Below are positions 33,207 to 52,000 of a stretch of DNA of 64,000 nucleotides, one piece after another. The notes beneath the pieces were generated by a model, which saw only the letters and a program-made list of their open reading frames with translations, ran no database searches and had not been told where the DNA came from. The position numbers and the translations under genes were made by a program. Within the stretch, counting starts at the first letter, position 1. Each line of letters starts with the position of its first letter. Source of the DNA: an uncultured Eubacteriales bacterium (GTDB lineage Bacteria; Bacillota; Clostridia; Christensenellales; CAG-138); assembly GCA_900546845.1 (NCBI GenBank), contig UREK01000007.1, forward strand, positions 14,304 to 78,303. Direction: 5' to 3'.

Positions 33207-34298
33207 TTGGCTAGAAAGATCGCGCGCTGGTTTGCGACGCTTCTTGGCATCGTGATCGGCATCGGGATCGTGGAAGCGGTCAACCAGATCTTTGTTTCTT
33301 TGGGCATGATGAGCATGTATGACAGGCTGATCCCCTGGGTAATCCCGGTGATCTTCATCGCGTCGGGGCTGATTTGCGGCATCATTACTTTTATTTTTTC
33401 CCCGCGCCTGATCTCCGTGTTCGCGGCCTTCATCCACGAGACGGAGGCGATGCTTGCCGACATGGCGCTCGTGGATATTTTTTTCGGCGTAGTCGGGCTC
33501 ATGATCGGCCTTGTGATCGCGTTCCTCGTGAGCACGCTGACGGCGAGCATCCCGTTCAGCTGGCTGCGGCTGATCGTTAACATCGCGCTTTATGTGATGT
33601 TCGGCTATCTGGGCTGGTCGATCGTGACCAAGCGCAAGGGGGAGATCAACATCCCCTCTTGGTTCAAACGCGGGCAGAAGGACAAAACGGGCAAGACCAG
33701 CGGCGTTGCGCGGCCGAAGATCCTCGATACTTCCGTTATCATCGATGGGCGGATCGCGGACATCTGCCGCACGGGCATCATCGAAGGGACGCTCATCGTG
33801 CCCGGGTTCGTGCTGCAGGAGCTCAGGCACATCGCGGACAGCGCAGATCCTTTGAAGCGCAACCGCGGCCGCCGGGGGCTTGATATCCTCAACAAGATGC
33901 AGCAGGAGCTAGACGTCCCCATCAAGGTGAATGAAACGGATTATGACGACATCGCCGAGGTGGACGCAAAGCTCATCAAGCTCGCCTACGACATGGGCGG
34001 CGTGGTCGTGACGAACGATTATAACCTCAACAAAGTGGCGGGTGTGCAGCGGGTGCCGGTGTTCAACATCAACGAGCTTGCCAACGCCATAAAGCCCGTC
34101 GTGCTTCCGGGCGAGGAGATGATGGTGACGATCGTCAAGGAAGGCAAGGAGGCCGGGCAGGGCGTGGCCTATCTGGACGACGGCACGATGATCGTCGTGG
34201 ACGGCGGGCGCAAGCGCGTTGGCGATGCGGTGGAGGCCGTGGTGACGAGCGTGCTGCAAACCTCCGCCGGGCGGATGATATTTGCGAAGATCAAATAA
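33207..34298 (+). CDS. PIN/TRAM membrane protein (YacL-like)
   Basis: 363 aa: four hydrophobic segments in the first 145 residues, then a PIN nuclease domain (LDTSVIIDGRIADICRTG, LQELRHIADS, VVVTNDYNLN with the acidic residues retained) and a C-terminal TRAM RNA-binding domain (GEEMMVTIVKEGKEAGQGVAYLDDGTMIVV). The Bacillota family member YacL sits downstream of carD-like genes in the same way. AAGGAG (33191-33196) is 1 nt from GTG 33198 and 10 nt from TTG 33207, so the TTG is favoured; the alternative adds three residues. Confidence 0.88.
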   Translation: MARKIARWFATLLGIVIGIGIVEAVNQIFVSLGMMSMYDRLIPWVIPVIFIASGLICGIITFIFSPRLISVFAAFIHETEAMLADMALVDIFFGVVGLMIGLVIAFLVSTLTASIPFSWLRLIVNIALYVMFGYLGWSIVTKRKGEINIPSWFKRGQKDKTGKTSGVARPKILDTSVIIDGRIADICRTGIIEGTLIVPGFVLQELRHIADSADPLKRNRGRRGLDILNKMQQELDVPIKVNETDYDDIAEVDAKLIKLAYDMGGVVVTNDYNLNKVAGVQRVPVFNINELANAIKPVVLPGEEMMVTIVKEGKEAGQGVAYLDDGTMIVVDGGRKRVGDAVEAVVTSVLQTSAGRMIFAKIK

Positions 34299-34319
34299 CC
34301 TTACAAAAAACGGCATAGA

Positions 34320-34353
34320 CCCCGCACGGAAACCCTTCCGCGCGGGGCTTTTT
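34320..34353 (+). terminator. terminator after yacL-like gene
   Basis: CCCCGC-ACGGAAACCCTTCCGC-GCGGGG then CTTTTT. Confidence 0.75.
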
Positions 34354-34512
34354 GTTGCGAATTTGTAAATTGTGGAAAACGCCAAAATGCGGGAATTGAC
34401 GCATGCGGGGATACATGATACGCTTTAAGCATCCTCTTCACGCACCTGCGGGCCGCGCGGCGCAAGGGAATCGCATATTCCCGGCAGGGCGGGAATAGGG
34501 TGGGAATACCTA

Positions 34513-34541
34513 TTGACAGAATACCGGCAGCAACGTACACG
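34513..34541 (+). promoter_or_regulatory. promoter of the first Cys-rich gene
   Basis: TTGACA (34513-34518), 17 nt, TACACG (34536-34541); about 145-nt leader. A weaker TTGACG/TACGCT pair lies at 34396-34424. Confidence 0.55.
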
Positions 34542-34684
34542 CTCAAAACAACAGAAAACACATTCGCAGAACGCTCAACGATCCCCTTATCTAGCGCGCC
34601 CTGGGCGTGCAGCCCTGAAAAAACCGGAACAAGCATGAACGGAAACGGCCTTTAATTCTTCAATCCAGATAGGAGGAAATAAGA

Positions 34685-35110
34685 ATGAGACTAAGACGTT
34701 ATGTATTATTCTTCACCCTGCTGCTCACGCTTGCCACCGTGGGAAGTGCAGCACCGGCGGCGCATGCGTGGGCATGCAACCATGTGTGGAATGAAAGGGT
34801 AACGAACCGGTACCTTCACGTGGATGCGTCAGAGCATGAACTCCGCAGAACGACGCGCAAAGCATGCCGGATATGCGGCTATTTTGAGCTGGATACCGAG
34901 CGCATCTTTCAAGAGCATAGGGAACAGCTTTACAATTTAGGCCATAACTATGCAGACCATACGCATAGCTACCGGGCAGGCTGCTCCCAGTGCGGATATA
35001 CGGTGCGCCTGCAAACGATCCCATTCCCAGACCTGCCATGCCCCGAAGCAAGAAGCCCAAGATCCGCATACGAGCTGCAATGCTGCCCCAAAGCGGTGCA
35101 GCGGGATTAA
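34685..35110 (+). CDS. secreted Cys/His-rich protein, paralog 1
   Basis: 141 aa, family not recognised. Signal peptide YVLFFTLLLTLATVGSAAPAAHA with cleavage expected after AHA, then CNHVW, a first knuckle CRICGY, LGHNYADHTHSYRAGCSQCGY as a second, and PFPDLPCPEA. The paired CxxC motifs and conserved histidines suggest a small extracellular zinc-ribbon-like fold, or disulfides. TAGGAGG precedes ATG 34685. The next gene is a diverged paralog. Confidence 0.7.
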   Translation: MRLRRYVLFFTLLLTLATVGSAAPAAHAWACNHVWNERVTNRYLHVDASEHELRRTTRKACRICGYFELDTERIFQEHREQLYNLGHNYADHTHSYRAGCSQCGYTVRLQTIPFPDLPCPEARSPRSAYELQCCPKAVQRD

Positions 35111-35215
35111 AGCGAACCGGCTATGCGGCTGCACGCTATTTGATTCCCGCTTTGCGCGCCTGCAGGCCGTGCGGCGCAAGGGAATAATATATTCCCGGCA
35201 GGCGGGGAATGCCCA

Positions 35216-35244
35216 TTGACAAAAGATTGGCAGCAACGTACACT
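35216..35244 (+). promoter_or_regulatory. promoter of the second Cys-rich gene
   Basis: TTGACA (35216-35221), 17 nt, TACACT (35239-35244), in the duplicated leader. Confidence 0.6.
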
Positions 35245-35391
35245 GAAAATAACAGAAAACATTTTTGCAGAACAGATTCACGAATTCCTTACAACGTGTG
35301 CCTTGGGTGTGCAGCCTTGAAAATACCAGAACAAGCATGAACTGAAATGAGCCAAAACCGACTTACTTAAAAGAAAGATGAGGAAGAAACC

Positions 35392-35799
35392 ATGAAACTC
35401 AAACAGTGTATCTCCATATTCCTCACCCTGCTGTTCACGCTTGTCACCGTGGCGGGCGTGGCGCCGGCAGCGCATGCGCGGGCATGCAACCACACGTATG
35501 AAGCATTGTCGAATATTAAGGAGTACCGAAATCCTACGGCAAGCGGGCATGAATGCCGTATTACTACGAGAGAACGCTGCACGAAGTGCGGACATCTTGT
35601 TGAGGACATTGGGGAATGGTATTCAGAAGGGCATAGCGAGCGAATCTATGACTTGGGGCACAACACAGCCCAAGGTACGCATACCTACGAAAGACGCTGC
35701 TCAAAGTGTTATTTACAAATCCGTACCCAAACGTTCCCCTGCTCAGGCCCTCCGTGCCCTGAACCGCAAAGTCTAAGGCCGATCTATGAGCTGCAATGA
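35392..35799 (+). CDS. secreted Cys/His-rich protein, paralog 2
   Basis: 135 aa, paralog of the preceding gene: same signal peptide type (FLTLLFTLVTVAGVAPAAHA), CNHTYEAL, TTRERCTKCGHL, LGHNTAQGTHTYERRCSKCY, QTFPCSGPPCPEP and a shared YELQ at the C-terminus. The first seven cysteines align with paralog 1. Codon use is visibly more AT-rich than in the surrounding genes. Two FtsX-like permease genes follow 100 nt later; a functional link is only suggested by position. Confidence 0.7.
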   Translation: MKLKQCISIFLTLLFTLVTVAGVAPAAHARACNHTYEALSNIKEYRNPTASGHECRITTRERCTKCGHLVEDIGEWYSEGHSERIYDLGHNTAQGTHTYERRCSKCYLQIRTQTFPCSGPPCPEPQSLRPIYELQ

Positions 35800-35900
35800 C
35801 CCCTTGAAGGACAGCGGAACTAAAGTGAACTGACGCCGGGGCTGCACACCCAGCACATCAAAATTGATTTCCCCAAACGGCTTTGAAAGGAAGGTAGCCT

Positions 35901-37691
35901 ATGTTCACGAGAACCGAACTGCGGATGCTCTGCCGCGCGCCATGGCGCACGGGGCTGTTCGCACTGCTGCTTGCGGCGGCAGTGGCGGCGGCATGCCTTG
36001 GGGGCGGACTGCTTGCAGCCTCCGGCGAAGGGATGACCGGGCTTTCGGAACGGTATACGACTATCGCGCTGCACACGAGCACGCGGGAGGCGGAGATCAA
36101 AGAACTGAACGAGCTAGCGGACGCGACGGAGCATGGGATGGTGGACCGTCGTGTTTTATATGGCGGCTACTGGCCGGGCGTGCATACGGCGACCTCGTTA
36201 AAGGAAACTTGGGAGCTGGAAGTGAACAGCTCGTTTAAATCTTACGAAGAGATCATTGAGAAAAATCTGCTGCTGGTTCCGGGAAACATGTCCGAATTCG
36301 ATGAAGAGTATTCCCGGATCGCTGTCATCGCCACTTGCCTGGAAAAGATCCCGGACGAGTTCGACCCTGATTGGGCTCTGTCGGGTACTTTGGAACATGG
36401 AAAATGGAACTTCCGGATCGACGAGGTGCTCTTTGCGCATGAAAGCTACACGGTTCCGGAAACGATGCTGCATCACTATTATAATTACGGGAACGGCGAC
36501 AGCAATGCGCACCTTTACGAAGTGGGCAGGCAGTACCTGATCGTCGGGGACATTGGGTACAGTAATTTTCCGGAGGAAGCGCCGTGGTTTGGCACAGAAG
36601 GATGGGGACGCAGAGATTCGGAGACGAAGGAATATGATTTCGAGTTCTACTGCGCTGAAATGAGCGGAACGCTGGAGGAAACGTTGGCCCGGCCGGAAAA
36701 TGAAAGAATGGCAGTTTCCCTGCGCGACTGCGAGATCAGCCTCAACAGCATAACCGTGATCTCAACCCTGCGGCTCAACAGCATACCGCAGTTTAACCGG
36801 GGAGACCTTTATATCACCGAGGGGCGGGATTTCACCGCGCGGGAATATGAGCAGGTTGCACCCGTCTGCATCATGAGCGAAAAACTCGCGCAGCTCAACG
36901 GCGTCTCCGTTGGCGATACGGTTCCATTGTCGCTGTTTGAAGCGAAAATATCCCCATGGGAAAATGAATGGTCGCGCGATAAGTTTGATAGCCGACGATT
37001 TGATGATGTGCTTTCGGAAGAACGGGAATATAAGGTGGTTGGCCTGTTCCAAACGCCGGAATGGCAGTTCCACGGAAGGAAGCTGACGTTTTCCCCGAAT
37101 ACGGTGTTCATCCCGGGAGACCCTGGGACGGAACTTTACAGGATCACGTTGCATCCGGGGCTGTATACGATCCTCATCGAAAACGGGCATGCGGAGGACT
37201 TCCTTGCGGAAATGGAAGCGCAGAAGCCCGGGAGCAGCGAAAAGTTTGTGGTGTACGACCAGGGGTATTCCGAGGTGCTGCCGACGATGGAGGCGTTCGC
37301 GGAGAACGCGCGGCTGGTCGCGGCAGGGTGCGCGGCGGTGTTCGCGCTTGCGGCAGGGGTGTTCCTGGCGCTTGCGGCGGCAAGGAACCGGCATGACCTT
37401 GGCGTAATGCGCTCGCTTGGGGTGCAGAAGCGGGCGGCATGCGGGGCGTTTGTGCTGCGGTGCGCGGCTCCTGCGCTGCTGGGGAGCGTGCTGGGGTGCT
37501 GCGCAGGGCAGCTGCTGTTTGCGCGGGCGGTAAGCCTGCTGGGCGCGGAAGGGCTGGCCGTGCGGCCGGTTGGCGTACAGTGGGCCGTTGCGGGCGGCTG
37601 TGCGGCGCTGGTGCTGCTTGCAGCCGTGGCTACAGGCGCTGCGCTGATGAAAAAGAAACCGCAGGAGCTGATGCGGGAAGGAAGAGGGTAG
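35901..37691 (+). CDS. FtsX/MacB-like ABC transporter permease (1)
   Basis: 596 aa: one membrane helix at about 16-40, an extracytoplasmic domain of some 430 residues, then three helices (about 473-497, 515-538, 560-585), the topology of FtsX-type permeases. The FtsX core is visible as ALAAARNRHDLGVMRSLGVQKRAACG. No ATPase gene is next to it. AAGGAAGG precedes ATG 35901; the second permease starts 2 nt after its stop. Confidence 0.82.
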   Translation: MFTRTELRMLCRAPWRTGLFALLLAAAVAAACLGGGLLAASGEGMTGLSERYTTIALHTSTREAEIKELNELADATEHGMVDRRVLYGGYWPGVHTATSLKETWELEVNSSFKSYEEIIEKNLLLVPGNMSEFDEEYSRIAVIATCLEKIPDEFDPDWALSGTLEHGKWNFRIDEVLFAHESYTVPETMLHHYYNYGNGDSNAHLYEVGRQYLIVGDIGYSNFPEEAPWFGTEGWGRRDSETKEYDFEFYCAEMSGTLEETLARPENERMAVSLRDCEISLNSITVISTLRLNSIPQFNRGDLYITEGRDFTAREYEQVAPVCIMSEKLAQLNGVSVGDTVPLSLFEAKISPWENEWSRDKFDSRRFDDVLSEEREYKVVGLFQTPEWQFHGRKLTFSPNTVFIPGDPGTELYRITLHPGLYTILIENGHAEDFLAEMEAQKPGSSEKFVVYDQGYSEVLPTMEAFAENARLVAAGCAAVFALAAGVFLALAAARNRHDLGVMRSLGVQKRAACGAFVLRCAAPALLGSVLGCCAGQLLFARAVSLLGAEGLAVRPVGVQWAVAGGCAALVLLAAVATGAALMKKKPQELMREGRG

Positions 37692-37693
37692 GG

Positions 37694-38896
37694 ATGAGGA
37701 TGACATTTCGTTATGTTTGGAAGAGAATGGTGCGCATGCCGTGGGCGAGCCTTGCGACCGCAGCGCTTGCGGCGGCGTTATGCGTGCTGCTTTCGCTGCT
37801 CGCGGCCACGAAGGCAAAGCAGGAGGACGAGCTGGAACGAACCTATGATGCAATGGAAATCCGCTGCATCGTTACGAGCGCGGACGGTGTGCGTTCAGAC
37901 GGGCTGCTCCTTTCCGGGGCAATGGACCGGCTCACCTACGACGCATACGGCCTCACGCAATATATCCGGGACTTGAACAAAAAAGTCACCCTCACCGTAA
38001 AGCTGAACGACCTGGATATAGAATACCCGCCCTCGCTGACTGGCATCACGAGCCAAGCCTCCGCGCCGGAACTGGGAAAAGAATACGGCGTGGATGTCGT
38101 GTTCATGGATGGCTACGGCTGGGAGTCCATGACGCGCGAGGAGCCGCTTTTGATCGTAAGCGAGACCGTGATGCAGAAATCCAACCTGACGTTCGGGGAC
38201 GCGTACCCGCTCGCTATCCAGCATGCGCAGTATTATCCGGATTGGGTTGCGCTCTCCAAAGAACCACGTCCGTTCCGCGTGATCGGCTGCGTAATGGGGA
38301 TGGAGGCGGAGGCAGTCTTTTGCCCATATGCGTACATCAGCCTTCTGGCCCGGGAAGAAGGGCGCGTCATGTATTCGGAAAGCGCGAGCTTTATCCTGCG
38401 GGATAACCGCAAGCTGGAGGAATTCCGTGCTGCGGCTTCGGAGCACTTCCCGCCGCCTGACGCGACTGCGGGCGGCAGCGCCTATGGGCCGTTCGCGCTT
38501 GTGATCCAGGATCAGCTCTTTCAGGAAACCGTTGCAGACCTTTCACGGGATATTCGCCTCTGCGGCGCTTTGATGCCGGCCGTATGCGCGCTGTGCCTGG
38601 GCGTTGGCCTCTGCACGGGGCTGATCGGCGTGCGCGCACGCCGGCGGGAGCTCGTTTTGATGCGCTGCGCGGGCACGCCGCGCCGCAGCGCATTTGCACT
38701 GATGTTCTTGGAACAGGCACTCCTTGGCGCCTGCGGTGCTCTGCTCGGCGCTTTTGGCATTGCAGCGGCTGGTTTGGCCCGCGTGGCCTTCGCTGCGGCG
38801 GGGGTCTGCGCTGCATGCTTTTCCGCAGGCGCTGCGGTTGCGGCATGGCGTTTCGTCTCCCAAAGGGTGATGGCGCTTATGCAGGAAAAGGGGTGA
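37694..38896 (+). CDS. FtsX/MacB-like ABC transporter permease (2)
   Basis: 400 aa with the same layout as its neighbour but a shorter outside domain: helix at about 17-38, outside domain to about 285, then three helices, with GVRARRRELVLMRCAGTPRRSAFALMFLEQ as the FtsX core. ATG 37694 is 2 nt after the first permease stop; the frame open from 37439 is read-through. Together they could form a heterodimeric mechanotransducing or lipoprotein/peptide-handling transporter, but no ATP-binding subunit is encoded here. Confidence 0.82.
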   Translation: MRMTFRYVWKRMVRMPWASLATAALAAALCVLLSLLAATKAKQEDELERTYDAMEIRCIVTSADGVRSDGLLLSGAMDRLTYDAYGLTQYIRDLNKKVTLTVKLNDLDIEYPPSLTGITSQASAPELGKEYGVDVVFMDGYGWESMTREEPLLIVSETVMQKSNLTFGDAYPLAIQHAQYYPDWVALSKEPRPFRVIGCVMGMEAEAVFCPYAYISLLAREEGRVMYSESASFILRDNRKLEEFRAAASEHFPPPDATAGGSAYGPFALVIQDQLFQETVADLSRDIRLCGALMPAVCALCLGVGLCTGLIGVRARRRELVLMRCAGTPRRSAFALMFLEQALLGACGALLGAFGIAAAGLARVAFAAAGVCAACFSAGAAVAAWRFVSQRVMALMQEKG

Positions 38897-38969
38897 AGGG
38901 GACGGAGGCGGCTCAAACTGCCGCCAACCGCTGCATGCAAAAAAACACCGCAAACTTGAAACGTTGCCG

Positions 38970-38998
38970 TTGACAAGCTTGACGGGCGATGATACAAT
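38970..38998 (+). promoter_or_regulatory. promoter of rpoBC
   Basis: TTGACA (38970-38975), 17-nt spacer, TACAAT (38993-38998); leader of about 165 nt. Confidence 0.75.
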
Positions 38999-39016
38999 AG
39001 TAAACTGCGTTAGCAT

Positions 39017-39046
39017 GATAATTTGCGGAGATTATCGGCTTTTTTG
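39017..39046 (+). promoter_or_regulatory. possible attenuator hairpin in the rpoB leader
   Basis: GATAAT and ATTATC pair around TTGCGGAG and are followed by GGCTTTTTTG; a short stem, so only a weak terminator candidate, but well placed about 10 nt into the transcript. Confidence 0.3.
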
Positions 39047-39172
39047 AGTTGTACCCGCAAGTTGATTCCAATTTTTGGGTATTGTATGCGCCCGAAAGGG
39101 GAAAACTGCACGTTGGGATGACGCGCCCAACAATCAAGCCGCGCAAGCGGTGCTAGTATAGGAGTGAACGCG

Positions 39173-42898
<3,726 letters not shown>

Positions 42899-42927
42899 CC
42901 AACCGGGACGGAAGGGAGAGAAACGAA

Positions 42928-46464
<3,537 letters not shown>

Positions 46465-46476
46465 TGATTCATTGAA

Positions 46477-46568
46477 GCATACGCGGGCGAGCGCGGGTCG
46501 CTCCCGCTGGGCGAACGCTGGAATTCCGGCGCTGCGGCGGGTTAAAGGTTCCGCGTTCGCCCGCATGA
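46477..46568 (+). terminator. long stem-loop after rpoC
   Basis: GCGGGCGAGCGCGGG near 46480 can pair with CCGCGTTCGCCCGC near 46551-46565, enclosing a smaller GC-rich hairpin. No clear U-tract follows, so it may be an mRNA-stabilising or processing structure rather than a terminator. Confidence 0.4.
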
Positions 46569-46588
46569 TTGCATGACAGGAGGCAACG

Positions 46589-47362
46589 ATGCCAAGGGTA
46601 TACCTCAACAAGCAATGCCCGCTGCATGGCAGCGATTACTGCGCGCGGCTGAACATGGAAAACTGTGATACCTGCACGGTGCGCGGCCGAACCGAAGCGG
46701 AAATGCAGCTTTTGAAGCTCGACCTGGACGCGATCGCGGCGCTGATGCCGGAGGAGGGGATCTCTGAGCTTTTCCTGACGGACGAATGCGTGCTCTGCAA
46801 GGGCAAGGAAAAGGGAAAACGCGCCTGGTATGCACAGACGGACATCGGCAACGCCGAGCCGCGGCGCAAACGTGTGGGCTTCCTCGGCATCAAGCGGGAA
46901 GCGCGCGCGGGCTCGATCCTGCCGCTTCAGCTCGCCTGCTGCAACGCATGCCGCAAACGGTATCTGACGCTGCAGTATGTTTTCCCCCTCACGGCGGCCA
47001 TCTGCATGGCGAGCGGCTTTATGCTCATGAGCGTCCGCGCGATCCGCGAGCCGTTGATGGCAGTCATGCCGGCGCTGCCGGCGATCGTTTTCCTTGCGTT
47101 TACACTTGGCGGCGTGCTCGGCGGGCTGTTTTGGCGCAAGGCGCTGCACAAACGCTATGGCGAAAAGACGCACCTTTCCATTTTTAACATCGGTGCGATG
47201 CAGCTTATGCGGCGGCTTGGCTGGTTTGAGCTTTACGAGGAGAAGGATCTTTCCCGCCTGGTGTTCTCCAAAAGACGGTTCCGCCAGGGACTCTATACGG
47301 GCGCGCCGGAACGCGCCGGGGCGGACAAGCCTGCCGAGGCGGCGGAATTCGCAGAAGAATAG
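46589..47362 (+). CDS. two-TM protein with cysteine-rich N-terminal half, unknown function
   Basis: 257 aa. CPLHGSDYC...CDTC, CVLCKGK and CCNACRKRYL suggest zinc-ribbon-like sites; two membrane helices at about 128-148 and 153-175; the C-terminal 80 residues are cytoplasmic, with FNIGAMQLMRRLGWFEL. I do not recognise the family. It lies between rpoC and rpsL, where many Bacillota have an L7Ae-like ribosomal protein gene, but has no resemblance to L7Ae. AGGAGG precedes ATG 46589. Confidence 0.75.
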   Translation: MPRVYLNKQCPLHGSDYCARLNMENCDTCTVRGRTEAEMQLLKLDLDAIAALMPEEGISELFLTDECVLCKGKEKGKRAWYAQTDIGNAEPRRKRVGFLGIKREARAGSILPLQLACCNACRKRYLTLQYVFPLTAAICMASGFMLMSVRAIREPLMAVMPALPAIVFLAFTLGGVLGGLFWRKALHKRYGEKTHLSIFNIGAMQLMRRLGWFELYEEKDLSRLVFSKRRFRQGLYTGAPERAGADKPAEAAEFAEE

Positions 47363-47383
47363 GGCAAAATTGCCCAATTTTGT

Positions 47384-47412
47384 TTGACAAGGCGCGCTTT
47401 GAATGGTAAAAT
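47384..47412 (+). promoter_or_regulatory. promoter of rpsL-rpsG
   Basis: TTGACA (47384-47389), 17-nt spacer, TAAAAT (47407-47412); leader about 135 nt. A small GGGCAAAATTGCCC palindrome (47362-47375) sits just upstream. Confidence 0.7.
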
Positions 47413-47553
47413 ACATCCGTTGCGCCAAAGTACGCAGCTTTCGTTGCGTGCGCGCAAATTACGCTGTGGAAAATGTCCCTTTCAAGGGGTTGCAAGGGAT
47501 TTTCTTCATATAAACCAAGAATTATTTTACCGTATTTTTACAGGAGGAAAATC

Positions 47554-48412
<859 letters not shown>

Positions 48413-48433
48413 GCCCTGCACGAAGGAACCACG

Positions 48434-48467
48434 TCAAATCCGGCGTTTGCCGCCGGATTTGATTTTT
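48434..48467 (+). terminator. terminator between rpsG and fusA
   Basis: TCAAATCCGGCG-TTTGC-CGCCGGATTTGA followed by TTTTT: strong stem that should separate rpsLG from fusA, which are usually co-transcribed. Confidence 0.8.
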
Positions 48468-48564
48468 GCCTGTTCGGGAGCGCGGCAGGCGCCGCGCGCG
48501 TATGCCCGGATGGAAAACAGATACAATAAAAAGGAATTGAACCCACGGGAAAGGAGGAGAAAAC

Positions 48565-50637
48565 GTGGCACGAGATACATCGCTTGAGATGACGAGAAAC
48601 ATCGGCATCATGGCACATATAGACGCGGGAAAGACGACGACGACCGAGCGCATCCTGTTTTATACTGGCAAGATCCACAAGCTGGGGGAGGTGCACGAAG
48701 GCGCCGCTACCATGGACTTTATGGTCCAGGAGCAGGAACGCGGCATCACCATCGCTTCCGCGGCGACGACGGCTTACTGGAAAGGCCACCGGATCAACAT
48801 TATCGACACGCCCGGTCACGTGGACTTTACCGTGGAGGTGGAACGCTCCCTCCGCGTGCTGGATGGCGCAGTCGCCGTTTTCTGCGCGAAGGGCGGCGTT
48901 GAGCCGCAGTCCGAAACGGTATGGCGGCAGGCCAGCAAATACGGCGTGCCCCGCCTTGCGTATGTCAACAAGATGGACATTACGGGTGCGGATTTTTACA
49001 ACGTCGTAAAAATGATGCATGATCGCCTGAGCGCCAACGCGGTACCGATCCAGCTTCCAATCGGCTCGGAGGCGGACTTCGTCGGCCTGATCGACCTCAT
49101 TACGATGAAGGCCGAGGTGTATTACGACAACGAGGGGAAGGACATCCGCGAGGAGGAGATCCCCGAGAATATGCGCGACTTGGCGGAGGAATACCGCCAG
49201 AAGCTCATTGAGGCCGCCGCCGACGAGGACGAGGCCATCATGGAAAAATACCTGGAGGGTGAAGAACCCAGCGAAGATGAGCTCAAGAAGGCCATCCGCA
49301 AGGGAACCATCGGCAACACCATGGTGCCTGTATGCTGCGGCACGTCCTACCGCAATAAGGGCGTGCAGCCGCTGCTGAACGCCATCGTGGATTACATGCC
49401 CTCCCCGCTCGATATTCCCCCGGCGCAGGGCACCTCTCTCGACGGGGAGGAGACCGTCATCACCGAGTGCTCGGATGACGCGCCCTTTGCCGCGCTTGCG
49501 TTCAAGATCGTGGCGGATCCCTATGTGGGCAAGCTCGCGTTCTTCCGTGTATACAGCGGCACGATCAAATCCGGCACGTATATTTACAACGCTTCCAAGA
49601 ACAAGCGTGAGCGCATCGGCCGCATTCTTTTGATGCATGCCGCGAGCCGCACTGAGATCGAAGAAGCGCATGCGGGCGACATCGCTGCACTCGTCGGCCT
49701 TAAGGAGACCGGCACCGGCGACACGCTTTGCGACGAAAAGCAGCCGCTCTTGCTTGAGACGATGGAGTTCCCGGACCCCGTCATCCAGGTTGCGATCGAG
49801 CCCAAAACCAAGGCCGGCCAGGACAAAATGACCATGGCGCTTTTGAAGCTCGCGGACGAGGACCCGACCTTTAAGACCTTCACGGATCAGGAAACGGGCC
49901 AGACCATAATCTCCGGCATGGGCGAGCTGCACCTGGAGATCATTGTAGACCGTTTGATCCGCGAATTCCGCGTGGAATGCAAGGTCGGCAAGCCGCAGGT
50001 CGCTTACCGCGAGACGATCACAAAGACCGTTAAGTCGGAAGGGCGCTACGTCCGGCAGACGGGCGGCCATGGCCAGTACGGCCACTGCATTGTGGAGTTC
50101 TCGCCCCTCGAGCCCGGCAGCGGCTTTGAGTTTGAGGACAAGACGGTCGGCGGCGTGGTTCCGAAGGAATTCATCCCCGCTATCAAGACCGGCATCGAGG
50201 AAGCTTCCCGCAGCGGCGTGCTTGGCGGCTACGAGGTCGTGGATTTCAAGGCGACGCTTCTCGACGGCAGCTACCACGATGTGGACTCCTCCGAAATGGC
50301 TTATAAGATTGCGGGCTCCCTCGCGCTCAAGGACGCGCTCGAAAAGGCGCACTGTGTGCTGCTTGAGCCTGTAATGAAGGTCGAAGTGCTCATGCCCGAA
50401 GAATACATGGGCGACGTAATCGGCAACCTGACGGCGCGGCGCTGCCGCATCGAAGGCACTGAGGTGCGTGGCAACGCGCAGGTTGTGAACGCGATCTGCC
50501 CGCTGTCCGAAATGTTTGGCTATTCGACCGACCTGCGCTCCCGCACGCAGGGGCGCGGCACGTTCACCATGCAGTTTGACCACTATGAACAGGTGTCTGA
50601 CGGCGTGGCGAAGAAGATCCTCGGCTTGCGCGTGTAA
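48565..50637 (+). CDS. fusA: elongation factor G
   Basis: Ribosomal translocase GTPase, 690 aa. G1 [14 protein letters not shown]2 [15 protein letters not shown]3 DTPGHVDF, G4 [18 protein letters not shown] in domain III and [26 protein letters not shown] in domain V. Start is GTG 48565 with AAGGAGGAG upstream. Its own promoter is not clear: a TACAAT lies near 48524 without a good -35. Confidence 0.97.
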   Translation: MARDTSLEMTRNIGIMAHIDAGKTTTTERILFYTGKIHKLGEVHEGAATMDFMVQEQERGITIASAATTAYWKGHRINIIDTPGHVDFTVEVERSLRVLDGAVAVFCAKGGVEPQSETVWRQASKYGVPRLAYVNKMDITGADFYNVVKMMHDRLSANAVPIQLPIGSEADFVGLIDLITMKAEVYYDNEGKDIREEEIPENMRDLAEEYRQKLIEAAADEDEAIMEKYLEGEEPSEDELKKAIRKGTIGNTMVPVCCGTSYRNKGVQPLLNAIVDYMPSPLDIPPAQGTSLDGEETVITECSDDAPFAALAFKIVADPYVGKLAFFRVYSGTIKSGTYIYNASKNKRERIGRILLMHAASRTEIEEAHAGDIAALVGLKETGTGDTLCDEKQPLLLETMEFPDPVIQVAIEPKTKAGQDKMTMALLKLADEDPTFKTFTDQETGQTIISGMGELHLEIIVDRLIREFRVECKVGKPQVAYRETITKTVKSEGRYVRQTGGHGQYGHCIVEFSPLEPGSGFEFEDKTVGGVVPKEFIPAIKTGIEEASRSGVLGGYEVVDFKATLLDGSYHDVDSSEMAYKIAGSLALKDALEKAHCVLLEPVMKVEVLMPEEYMGDVIGNLTARRCRIEGTEVRGNAQVVNAICPLSEMFGYSTDLRSRTQGRGTFTMQFDHYEQVSDGVAKKILGLRV

Positions 50638-50692
50638 ACAGAGCGCGGCTTAACATGAAATAAACACTGAATTTGAGGTAAGGAGAGCTACA

Positions 50693-51904
<1,212 letters not shown>

Positions 51905-51919
51905 CAAAAAGCATACAGC

Positions 51920-51950
51920 AAAGGCTTCGGAGGAATTCCGGAGCCTTTTT
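51920..51950 (+). terminator. terminator after tuf
   Basis: AAAGGCTTCGG-AGGAATT-CCGGAGCCTTTTT hairpin and U-tract. Confidence 0.8.
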
Positions 51951-52000
51951 GCGTAGGAGGAGGGGAGTTCCCTGGCATGTTTAGCGGAACGGCTTTCTGG

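Larger units (their letters stand above)
34440..35840 (+). repeat. tandem duplication: two ~710-bp units (leader + Cys-rich gene)
   Basis: Unit 1 starts near 34440 (CCTGCGGGCCGCGCGGCGCA), unit 2 near 35156 (CCTGCAGGCCGTGCGGCGCA). Both share an inverted repeat GGGAAT...ATTCCC, a TTGACA promoter, the segment GGCAGCAACGTACAC, a GTGCAGCC segment before the start codon, and the coding region. Divergence between units is large, so the duplication is old. Confidence 0.75.
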
